DNA of 11,566 nucleotides from JAAYVZ01 sp035403265 (GTDB lineage Bacteria; Acidobacteriota; Thermoanaerobaculia; Thermoanaerobaculales; Thermoanaerobaculaceae): the NCBI GenBank assembly GCA_035403265.1, contig DAONEV010000117.1:1-11566 (forward strand), read 5' to 3'. Positions 1-5,129 of this stretch are shown one piece after another; the first letter of the stretch is position 1; every line of letters begins with the position of its first letter. The notes under the pieces were generated by a model, which was given only the letters and a program-made list of their open reading frames with translations, did no database searches and was not told where the DNA came from. A program made the translations under genes and the position numbers.

Positions 1-1404
1 GGATTCCCGGCGCTGCAGGCGCTGGCGGATGAGGTTCTCGGGGCAGCGGCAGTCGAGCATCAGCAGCGGTACGTCCATGCGAGCGGCGAGGGCCACGGCT
101 CGGGCGCGTTGGGAGCGCTTGGTGAAGCACCCGTCCAGGATCACGGACTGGCCGGCGATGAGCAGTGCCTCGGCGCGGTCGACCATGGTGGCGTAGGTGC
201 GCTCGGTGATGGCAGGGGCGTACACCCCGTGGTCGAAGGCGTCGTAGTGGCGCTCGCGGGGGTCGATGCCGAGCAGGCTCTTGCGGGTTTCGTCGGAGGA
301 CACTACCTGGAGGGCGCAGCGCGCCGCGAGCTTGCGCGCCAGCGTGCTCTTGCCGGTGCCGGTGAGGCCGCAGGCGAGGAGCAGCACTTGGGGGTTGAAC
401 TCGGTGGCGTAGCGGGCCGCAAGCTCGTAGTAGCGCCTGGCCGTGGCCGCGAGCTCGGTCTTGCGCGCCTGGGGGATGTTCGGGTCGTCGGTCTGGAAGG
501 AGTGGATCTTGGCGCGCACGTAGGCGCGGTAGGTCTTGTAGAAGGCGAGCAGGTCGAGGAGGTCCGAGTCGCCGGAGGCCGCCACGTATGCGTCGACGAA
601 GACCCGGGCCAGCTCGGGATGACCAGCGTACTCGAGGTCCATGGCCAGGAACGCCACCTCCTCGGCGACATCGAGGATACGGAAGCGCTCGTTGAACTCG
701 ATGCAGTCGAAGATGCGCACCGGGTCGGTGGCGCAGATCGAGCCCAGGTGCACGTCGCCGTGCCCGTCGACGATCCTTCCGCCGGCCACGCGGCGGCCGA
801 ACAGCGGCGCCTTGCGGGCGAGGAACAGCTCGGTGGAAGCGCGGATGAAGTTGAACATCCCGTCGCCCAGCAGCGTGCCGATGTACCTCTCGGTCTGCTG
901 GAAGTTCTCGATGCAATTGAAGCGCACGCCGTCGAGGCCCTTGATGGCCTGCAGCTCTGGGCTCGTGAAGGCGCCTGCGTGGAACGTGGCGAGGGTGCGG
1001 GCGATCTGCCTGAGCAGCTCCGGCGTGGCCTCGCCCCGCTCCAGCACGTGGTTGAGCATCTGGGCTTCGGGCAGCCGCCGCATCTTCACGGCGACCTCGA
1101 CGACCGGGCCGGGGCCGCCAATGGACAGCCGCCCGTCCTGCTCGTGGATCTCGACGACTCCGAGGTAGGTGTCCGGGCTGAGGCGGGAGTTGAGTGCCAC
1201 CTCCCGGCTGCACAGCCTTCGGCGGAGGTCGAGGGTGGTGTAGTCGAGAAACCCGAAGTCGACCGGCTTCTTGACCTTGTAAGCGAACTGGTCGGTCAGG
1301 AAGATGAGCGAGATGTGCGTCTGCACCACCTCGACGCGGCTCGTCGGCTCGGGGTAGAAGGCAGGTTGACTCATCTGGGCCAGGAGTGTGCTGGTGTCGG
1401 TCAC
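1..1404 (-). CDS. Bifunctional aminoglycoside-phosphotransferase-like / P-loop ATPase protein (C-terminus cut off by window)
   Basis: The reading frame is open from a GTG at 1404 to the window edge (468 residues visible, no stop). The N-terminal half resembles COG2187-type kinases: a YKVKKPVDFGFLDY block near residues 42-55 (probable ATP-binding lysines), then HGDVHLGS at 215-222 matching the Brenner/APH catalytic loop, and FDCIEFN at 232-238 as the metal-binding Asp region. The C-terminal half is a COG0645-like P-loop kinase with Walker A GLTGTGKST at 346-354. Proteins fusing these halves are widespread and annotated 'bifunctional aminoglycoside phosphotransferase/ATP-binding protein'; their substrate is generally unknown, so this is not evidence of antibiotic resistance. 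The start was chosen because a TATAAT hexamer lies 6 nt upstream and there is no Shine-Dalgarno. A later Met at residue 11 is the alternative start. Cytoplasmic, since no signal or membrane segment is seen. Divergent from the gene at 1588. Sure of the family, unsure of the function. Confidence 0.88.
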   Translation of the reverse strand, partial: MTDTSTLLAQMSQPAFYPEPTSRVEVVQTHISLIFLTDQFAYKVKKPVDFGFLDYTTLDLRRRLCSREVALNSRLSPDTYLGVVEIHEQDGRLSIGGPGPVVEVAVKMRRLPEAQMLNHVLERGEATPELLRQIARTLATFHAGAFTSPELQAIKGLDGVRFNCIENFQQTERYIGTLLGDGMFNFIRASTELFLARKAPLFGRRVAGGRIVDGHGDVHLGSICATDPVRIFDCIEFNERFRILDVAEEVAFLAMDLEYAGHPELARVFVDAYVAASGDSDLLDLLAFYKTYRAYVRAKIHSFQTDDPNIPQARKTELAATARRYYELAARYATEFNPQVLLLACGLTGTGKSTLARKLAARCALQVVSSDETRKSLLGIDPRERHYDAFDHGVYAPAITERTYATMVDRAEALLIAGQSVILDGCFTKRSQRARAVALAARMDVPLLMLDCRCPENLIRQRLQRRES

Positions 1405-1410
1405 GCCAGG

Positions 1411-1416
1411 ATTATA
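1411..1416 (-). promoter_or_regulatory. Perfect -10 box (TATAAT) for the leftward gene, leaderless arrangement
   Basis: On the minus strand TATAAT is followed by six bases (cctggc) and then the GTG start at 1404. Transcription normally begins about 7 nt after a -10 hexamer, which places +1 on or next to the start codon. No purine-rich ribosome site precedes the GTG. The -35 region is weak: TGATCA at an 18-bp spacer matches TTGACA at three of six positions. It lies inside the octamer repeat array. Confidence 0.6.
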
Positions 1417-1436
1417 CCCGCCCGCCCACCCGGCTG

Positions 1437-1558
1437 ATCAGCGGTTCAGCAAGTCAGCAAGTCGGCAAGTCAGGAGATCAGCGGGTCAGCGGGTCAGCAG
1501 ATCAGCAGTGGATTGTCTCTGCTGATGAGCTGATTCGCTGATTGGCTGACTCGCTGGT
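1437..1558. repeat. Phased 8-bp repeat array with inverted half
   Basis: Nine consecutive 8-bp units of the form RTCAGCRR run without a gap from 1437 to 1508 (for example atcagcgg, gtcagcaa, gtcggcaa, atcagcag). Ten bases follow (1509-1518), then five consecutive 8-bp units that are the reverse complement of the motif run to 1558 (ctgctgat, gagctgat, tcgctgat, tggctgac, tcgctggt). The innermost pair, 1501-1508 and 1519-1526, is perfectly complementary; the next units pair in part, giving an imperfect stem of up to about 40 bp. A further palindrome, gctgatcagc, overlaps the left edge at 1433-1442. The array fills most of the divergent intergenic region. Confidence 0.85.
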
Positions 1559-1575
1559 TGGGGAGTGGTCGCGGC

Positions 1576-1581
1576 TACAAT
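1576..1581 (+). promoter_or_regulatory. -10 box (TACAAT) for the rightward gene, leaderless arrangement
   Basis: TACAAT is followed by gggctc and then the ATG at 1588, the same 6-nt distance as in the divergent gene. There is no Shine-Dalgarno before the ATG. No convincing -35 hexamer stands 16-18 bp upstream; that position is occupied by the last inverted octamer units. Confidence 0.55.
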
Positions 1582-1587
1582 GGGCTC

Positions 1588-2328
1588 ATGTGGAAGAAAT
1601 GGCTGCCGTGGATGATTGCGGTGCTGCTGGGGGTGGGGGCGGGGGTGGGCGAGGCGGCGCGGCTGCTCGTAATGCCGGGGCGGGCGGTGTTCAGCGCCGG
1701 TCTGGCGGGTCGTGCCGTGGTGCTGCAGGCCGAGGCGGCGACGCGCGTCGAGGCGATGGTGGGGGAGCGCACGCGGGTTTTCGTGACCGACAAGGACGGG
1801 GTGTGGGAGCTGTCGGCGGTGGGCGCGACGCGGTGGGACGAGAAGAACTGGGAGGCTGGCACGCTCTGGCTGGCGACGTTGTTGCGAGGCATCGACCCCA
1901 AGGCAGGAGGCGTGCGGACCGCCGGCGGCGTGCTCGCGGGGATGGACGAGAGGAAGGTGGGCAAGGTGACTCTGCCGAGCCTGGAGACCCAGCGCGACCC
2001 CAGGGGGGTGACGGCCCTGACGGTGGGCGGCGTGAATGTGACGCGCACCGCGGTGGGCCCACTGCCGGCCCTGGCGGCAGAAGCCTTCGTGGTGACCGGC
2101 AAGAAGGAGAAAGGCCTGGCCACCCTTGCCAGGCTGACGGAAGGGCTGACGGGCGGGCAGAAGGGCTCGGCCGGCTCGACCGCCGCTGCCCGCGGCGTCA
2201 CCGCCGAGGAGAAGAAGCTCGGAACGACCTACGACTTTGCCTCGGTGGAGAAGGTCGAGGCGATGTCGGTGAGCGAGAAGGAAGTCGACGACTTCATCCG
2301 CTCCGGCAATCTGGGAGGTGGGCAGTGA
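1588..2328 (+). CDS. Secreted protein of unknown function, coupled to an M48 protease gene
   Basis: 246 residues. The N-terminus (MWKKWLPWMIAVLLG, then a small-residue stretch ending GEA near residue 23) is a classic signal peptide: a positive tip, a hydrophobic core and a probable signal peptidase I site. It has no lipobox and no cysteine. The mature part is rich in Ala, Gly, Val and Thr, with a Trp-containing segment (WDEKNWEAGTLWLATLL, about residues 83-99) and a charged, probably helical C-terminus ending in a Gly-rich tail. I do not recognise a family. The start is ATG 1588 rather than an in-frame TTG at 1558, because 1558 would precede the -10 box and spoil the signal peptide. Its stop overlaps the protease start by 4 bp (2325-2328), so the two are almost certainly co-transcribed and translationally coupled. 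A role as partner, substrate or inhibitor of the protease is inference only. Confidence 0.75.
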   Translation: MWKKWLPWMIAVLLGVGAGVGEAARLLVMPGRAVFSAGLAGRAVVLQAEAATRVEAMVGERTRVFVTDKDGVWELSAVGATRWDEKNWEAGTLWLATLLRGIDPKAGGVRTAGGVLAGMDERKVGKVTLPSLETQRDPRGVTALTVGGVNVTRTAVGPLPALAAEAFVVTGKKEKGLATLARLTEGLTGGQKGSAGSTAAARGVTAEEKKLGTTYDFASVEKVEAMSVSEKEVDDFIRSGNLGGGQ

Positions 2329-3155
2329 GGCGGCTGCTGGCCGTGGCGCCGTGCCTGCTGCTGGCCGGATGCGCCGGCATGGGGCTGGACGGAATCAAGC
2401 TCGACAGCGTGGCCACGGCCGCTGGCGCGGTGGCCAGCTCCCGGAAGGACTTCACGCCCGACGAGGAGCGCGCCCTGGGCCGGGTCGTGGCGGCCCGCGT
2501 CATCGGCAACTACGGCAACTGGAAGAACGAGGCCGCGACCCGCTACGTGAACCTGGTCGGCCAGACTGTGGCGCGTCAGGTCGGACGGCCCGGCGTCATC
2601 TGGCGCTTCGCCCTCCTCGACACCGACACCGTCAACGCCTTTTCCTGCCCCGGCGGCTACGTGCTGGTCACCCGCGGCCTGCTGGATGCGTGCCGGAGCG
2701 AGGCCGAGCTGGCCGCCGTGCTGGCCCACGAGTGCGGGCACGTGGCCGGCGAGCACGTGCTCAAGGAGATCAAGCGTGCCAACCTCGTCTCGGCGGGGCT
2801 GAAGATCGTCGCCACCCAGGCTGGCGGCGGCGAGATGACCGCCGACCTCATGCAGAGGATCGGCGAGAGAGGATTCGACGTCCTCATCAGCCGCGGCATG
2901 GACCGCAAGGACGAGCTCGACGCCGACGCCCGCGGGTGCCGCATCGCCAGCGCGGCAGGCTATGCCACCGCCCCTTACGGCGAGTTCCTCGACCGGTTGG
3001 CGACCCGCATGGGCAAGGAGAGCGGCGGCGCCCTCGCATCCCTCGCCAAGACCCACCCGCCGGCCTCCGAGCGCCGCCAGAGGCTCCAGGACGCAGGGCT
3101 GCTGCTGTCCGACGGCCAGGTCCTCGCCGACCGTTTCGCCAAGCGCATGCGGTAG
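2325..3155 (+). CDS. M48 family zinc metalloprotease, lipoprotein
   Basis: 276 residues starting at GTG 2325, preceded by a strong ribosome site (GGGAGGTG, 2313-2320) four bases away. The N-terminus is a lipoprotein signal with lipobox LAGC, the acylated Cys being residue 16, so the mature enzyme is probably anchored to a membrane facing the periplasm. The zinc motif HECGH is at residues 135-139 (two His ligands and the catalytic Glu). The third ligand is probably Glu197 in DELDADARGC, the usual ExxxDxxG-like M48 element. The C-terminal THPPASERRQRL block (243-254) is also typical of the family. Related to BepA/LoiP/YcaL-type quality-control proteases of the envelope; the actual substrate is not known. 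It lacks the C-terminal TPR region of BepA. All catalytic residues are intact. Downstream of an uncharacterised secreted protein that it overlaps. Confidence 0.9.
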   Translation: MRRLLAVAPCLLLAGCAGMGLDGIKLDSVATAAGAVASSRKDFTPDEERALGRVVAARVIGNYGNWKNEAATRYVNLVGQTVARQVGRPGVIWRFALLDTDTVNAFSCPGGYVLVTRGLLDACRSEAELAAVLAHECGHVAGEHVLKEIKRANLVSAGLKIVATQAGGGEMTADLMQRIGERGFDVLISRGMDRKDELDADARGCRIASAAGYATAPYGEFLDRLATRMGKESGGALASLAKTHPPASERRQRLQDAGLLLSDGQVLADRFAKRMR

Positions 3156-3178
3156 GGTGTCCGGGACCGGGCTGCAGA

Positions 3179-3207
3179 AGGAGTCGGGGCAGGAATACCC
3201 CTCCAAC
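3179..3207 (-). repeat. REP-like palindromic element, copy A (minus orientation)
   Basis: Read on the minus strand from 3207 to 3179 this 29-nt element matches copy B at 23 of 29 positions. It keeps the 6-bp stem and TTCC loop, but one stem pair is G-C where copy B has C-G and another is a T-G wobble where B has C-G. Head tetranucleotide is GTTG rather than GTAG. It starts 24 nt after the protease stop codon. Confidence 0.7.
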
Positions 3208-3233
3208 AAGACCCGGTCAGCAGCACATACGAC

Positions 3234-3262
3234 GTAGGAGCGGCATTCCTGCCGCGACTTCC
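3234..3262 (+). repeat. REP-like palindromic element, copy B (GTAG head)
   Basis: The element begins GTAG, then GAGCGGCA, then loop TTCC and TGCCGC, then GACTTCC. The stem GCGGCA/TGCCGC is a perfect 6-bp hairpin (3240-3245 with 3250-3255). A GTAG/GGAG tetranucleotide 5' to a GC-rich palindrome is the known signature of REP sequences mobilised by RAYT (TnpA-REP) transposases. It faces copy A in inverted orientation across a 26-nt spacer (3208-3233), the arrangement called a REPIN or BIME. No RAYT gene is present in the window. Confidence 0.7.
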
Positions 3263-3310
3263 GACGCCACGACCCCCGCTGTGGCTGGTCTCGGGAGCGC
3301 TGGACGCAGG

Positions 3311-3316
3311 TATCAT
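3311..3316 (+). promoter_or_regulatory. Candidate -10 box (TATCAT) for the symporter operon
   Basis: TATCAT matches the -10 consensus at five of six positions and lies 26 nt before the ATG of the small gene at 3343, leaving a leader of about 20 nt that carries a good ribosome site. No clear -35 is visible 16-18 bp upstream, as with the other candidate promoters here. Confidence 0.4.
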
Positions 3317-3342
3317 GTGCCGACGTTCCCGGGAGGCCCTGC

Positions 3343-3453
3343 ATGGCTGGTTCCATCCCTCTCGCGACCCATCTGTTCCTGGTCGCGGTGCCGGTGCTGG
3401 TGATCGTTGTCGCTCTGGCCGTGTACTTCGCCGGAGGCAAGCATGGGCGCTGA
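3343..3453 (+). CDS. Small single-helix membrane protein coupled to the symporter
   Basis: 36 residues, below the size most gene finders report. The ATG is preceded by GGGAGG (3331-3336) at a 6-nt spacing. Residues 11-30 form one strongly hydrophobic helix rich in Val, Leu and Ala (LFLVAVPVLVIVVALAVYF), followed by a positive tail GGKHGR, which predicts the C-terminus in the cytoplasm. The last 11 bp overlap the start of the symporter, and the symporter's own ribosome site (GGAGG, 3433-3437) lies inside this gene, so the two should be translationally coupled. Small hydrophobic partners encoded beside sodium:solute symporters are known in other bacteria. I cannot assign this one to a named family, so an accessory or assembly role is inference. 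The alternative is a leader ORF that only boosts symporter translation. Confidence 0.62.
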   Translation: MAGSIPLATHLFLVAVPVLVIVVALAVYFAGGKHGR

Positions 3454-4891
3454 CGTCACCATCGCCGTGATCGTGGCGCTCTACATGGTGATCCTGCTGG
3501 GGATCGGTTGGGCGGCGGCGCGCCGCACCCGCTCCACCGAGGACTACTACCTGGCGGGCCGCTCCCTTGGCTCGTGGGTGACGGCCATCTCCTCGACGGC
3601 CGCCTCGGAGAGCGGCTGGGTGGTGCTCGGGGCGGTCGGAATGGTCTACGTGTCCGGCGTCTCGGCGCTGTGGCTGGCGCCCGGGTGCCTGATGGGCTAT
3701 GCGGTCAACCTCTACCTGCTGGCGCCGTTGCTCCGGCGGGAGAGCGCCCGCACCGGCGCGCTGACCCTCCCCGACTTGCTGGTGCGCCGGTTCGGGGACT
3801 GGCGGCACGTCCTGCGCCTGCTCTCGGTGACAGTGATCTTCGTCTCGCTCGGGGGCTACGTGGCGGCGCAGATGACCGCCACCGGCAAGGCGATGCAGGC
3901 GATCGTCGGGCTGTCGTACCAGCAGGGGATCTGGATCGGCGGCGCGATCATCATCGTCTACACCCTGATGGGCGGGTTTCGGGCGGTGAGCTGGACCGAC
4001 TTCTTCCAGGGCATGGTGATGGTGTTCGCGCTCGTTGTGATGCCCGTCCTGGTGATCGCCAAGACCGGCGGCTACGGCGCGATGCTGCACCGGCTCGCCG
4101 CCGTCGACCCGAACCTGGTGACGATGAGCGGCGGTAGGGCGGGGTTCGCGCTCCTGGGCTTCGTCGTCGGGCTGGTCGGGATCGGCCTCGGCTACTCCGG
4201 GCAGCCGCATATCCTGACGCGCTACATGGCCGCCGCCTCCGACGAGAAGATCCGCCAGACGCAGGTCATCGCCATGGTGTGGGGCGTGCTGGTGTTCTAC
4301 GGCGCCGGCCTCCTCGGCCTGGCGGGGCGGTTGCTCATGCCCGAGCTCGGGCAGGGGGGCGACCCCGAGCAGCTCTTCCCGCTCCTGTCGCGGCAGATGC
4401 TCAACCCGTGGCTGGCCGGGATCATGCTGGCGGCCATCCTGTCGGCGATCATGTCGACGGTCTCCTCGCAGTTGTTGGTGGCGGCCTCGGCGATCAGCCG
4501 CGACCTGCTGGAGGAGGTCTTCGGCGTCGCACGCTCGGGGCGCACCTCGGTGCTGGCCGGCAGGATCACCGTCCTGGTGCTTGGGCTGGCGGCGGTCGCC
4601 GTGGCGCTGCAGGACGTGCGGGTGGTGTTCTGGTTCGTACTCTTCGCCTGGTCGGGAATGGGGGCTGCGTTCGGGCCGCCGCTTCTGCTCGGGCTCGGCA
4701 CCAAGCTGGTCACCCGCTGGGGCGCCATGGCCGGCGTGCTCACCGGCTTCGTGGTCACCGTGGTCTGGAAGCAGGTGGGCTGGTCCGACTCGATCATCTA
4801 CGAGCTGATCCCGGCGTTTGCGCTTTCTGCCCTCGCGACGCTGGGCGTCAGCCTTCTCACCAGACAGGACGATGCAGCGGCTAATCGGTGA
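3443..4891 (+). CDS. Sodium:solute symporter, PutP-like (SSS family)
   Basis: 482 residues, close to the usual length for the family, with about 12-13 hydrophobic segments. Start ATG 3443 has GGAGG five bases upstream. Compared with E. coli PutP from memory, many blocks align: EDYYLAGRSLG (33-43), SGWVVLGAVG (57-66), AVSWTDFFQG (181-190), GLGYSGQPHILTRYMA (248-263), NPWLAGIMLAAILSAIMST (321-339) and SSQLLVAASAISRDL (341-355). The Ser-Thr pair at 338-339 corresponds to the PutP sodium-site pair S340/T341. Two PutP residues differ: the position of Asp55 is Ser (with Glu next to it), and that of Trp244 is Ile247. It is therefore a sodium-coupled importer of a small organic solute, but proline is not assured and I give no symbol. 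It sits in the inner membrane, second gene of a two-gene unit behind the 36-residue protein. A weak 5-bp hairpin (4893-4908) follows, without a T-tract. Confidence 0.9.
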   Translation: MGADVTIAVIVALYMVILLGIGWAAARRTRSTEDYYLAGRSLGSWVTAISSTAASESGWVVLGAVGMVYVSGVSALWLAPGCLMGYAVNLYLLAPLLRRESARTGALTLPDLLVRRFGDWRHVLRLLSVTVIFVSLGGYVAAQMTATGKAMQAIVGLSYQQGIWIGGAIIIVYTLMGGFRAVSWTDFFQGMVMVFALVVMPVLVIAKTGGYGAMLHRLAAVDPNLVTMSGGRAGFALLGFVVGLVGIGLGYSGQPHILTRYMAAASDEKIRQTQVIAMVWGVLVFYGAGLLGLAGRLLMPELGQGGDPEQLFPLLSRQMLNPWLAGIMLAAILSAIMSTVSSQLLVAASAISRDLLEEVFGVARSGRTSVLAGRITVLVLGLAAVAVALQDVRVVFWFVLFAWSGMGAAFGPPLLLGLGTKLVTRWGAMAGVLTGFVVTVVWKQVGWSDSIIYELIPAFALSALATLGVSLLTRQDDAAANR

Positions 4892-4915
4892 ACGGCCGCT
4901 GCTGGCCGCAGGCAG

Positions 4916-4945
4916 TTGTGAAGCCCGGCCCAAAGCTGGTATCTT
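4916..4945 (+). promoter_or_regulatory. Candidate promoter for the sdh operon
   Basis: TTGTGA (4916-4921, four of six matches to TTGACA) and TATCTT (4940-4945, four of six to TATAAT) are separated by 18 bp. Transcription from here would give a leader of about 180 nt before sdhA. The rest of the 4892-5129 intergenic stretch holds the heptamer repeat at 5069-5096 and the sdhA ribosome site. I looked for and did not see conserved riboswitch boxes or a tRNA. Confidence 0.3.
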
Positions 4946-5068
4946 CCCCCGGGGCTCAAATGGCATCCAGCGCCGCATGCACACCCAGCAACGGCCGACT
5001 CGCTAATCCCAGGGCGACTGTCCTCGGCGACGGAGCGGAAGCCTTGCCGTGCGCGGGCCGGGAAGGGC

Positions 5069-5096
5069 TGACAACTGTCAACCGTCAACTGTCAAC
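5069..5096. repeat. Four tandem 7-bp repeats upstream of sdhA
   Basis: tgacaac, tgtcaac, cgtcaac and tgtcaac follow one another without gaps, ending 33 nt before the sdhA start. TGACA (5069-5073) and TGTCA (5076-5080) also form a 5-bp inverted pair with a 2-nt centre. The GTCA core recalls the octamer array at 1437-1558, but the period differs (7 against 8). Confidence 0.6.
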
Positions 5097-5129
5097 CGGG
5101 CGGGTGGGTGGAGGCAAAGGGAGGGATTG

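Noticed and set aside
1..1404. Antibiotic-resistance aminoglycoside phosphotransferase
   Set aside because: The APH-like fold with a fused P-loop domain is a widespread protein of unknown substrate; fold similarity does not show resistance.
109..1437. A long open frame on the plus strand over the leftward gene
   Set aside because: It is the mirror of the minus-strand kinase-like gene. Its translation is low-complexity (Gly/Val/His/Glu-rich) without motifs, whereas the minus frame has APH and Walker A motifs.
1437..1558. CRISPR array
   Set aside because: Units are only 8 bp, contiguous and without spacers, and half are inverted; no cas genes are present.
1542..2324. N-terminal extension of the M48 protease frame back to 1542
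   Set aside because: The extension is Gly/Arg-rich and overlaps the secreted-protein gene; the GTG at 2325 has a strong ribosome site and begins a lipoprotein signal peptide.
4893..4908. Terminator after the symporter
   Set aside because: The stem is only 5 bp (cggcc/ggccg) and no T-run follows.
2975..4984. A 669-codon open frame antisense to the symporter
   Set aside because: The translation is extremely rich in Arg, His, Gln and Pro, as expected from a GC-rich antisense shadow. The plus strand has an unmistakable symporter.
5076..5095. Minus-strand promoters from two TTGACA strings in the heptamer repeats
   Set aside because: No -10 hexamer stands at the right distance, and no minus-strand gene follows.
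4892..5129. Riboswitch in the sdh leader (SAH, cobalamin, c-di-GMP and fluoride considered)
   Set aside because: A short gcaacggc string recalls the SAH element, but the partner segments and other conserved boxes are absent.
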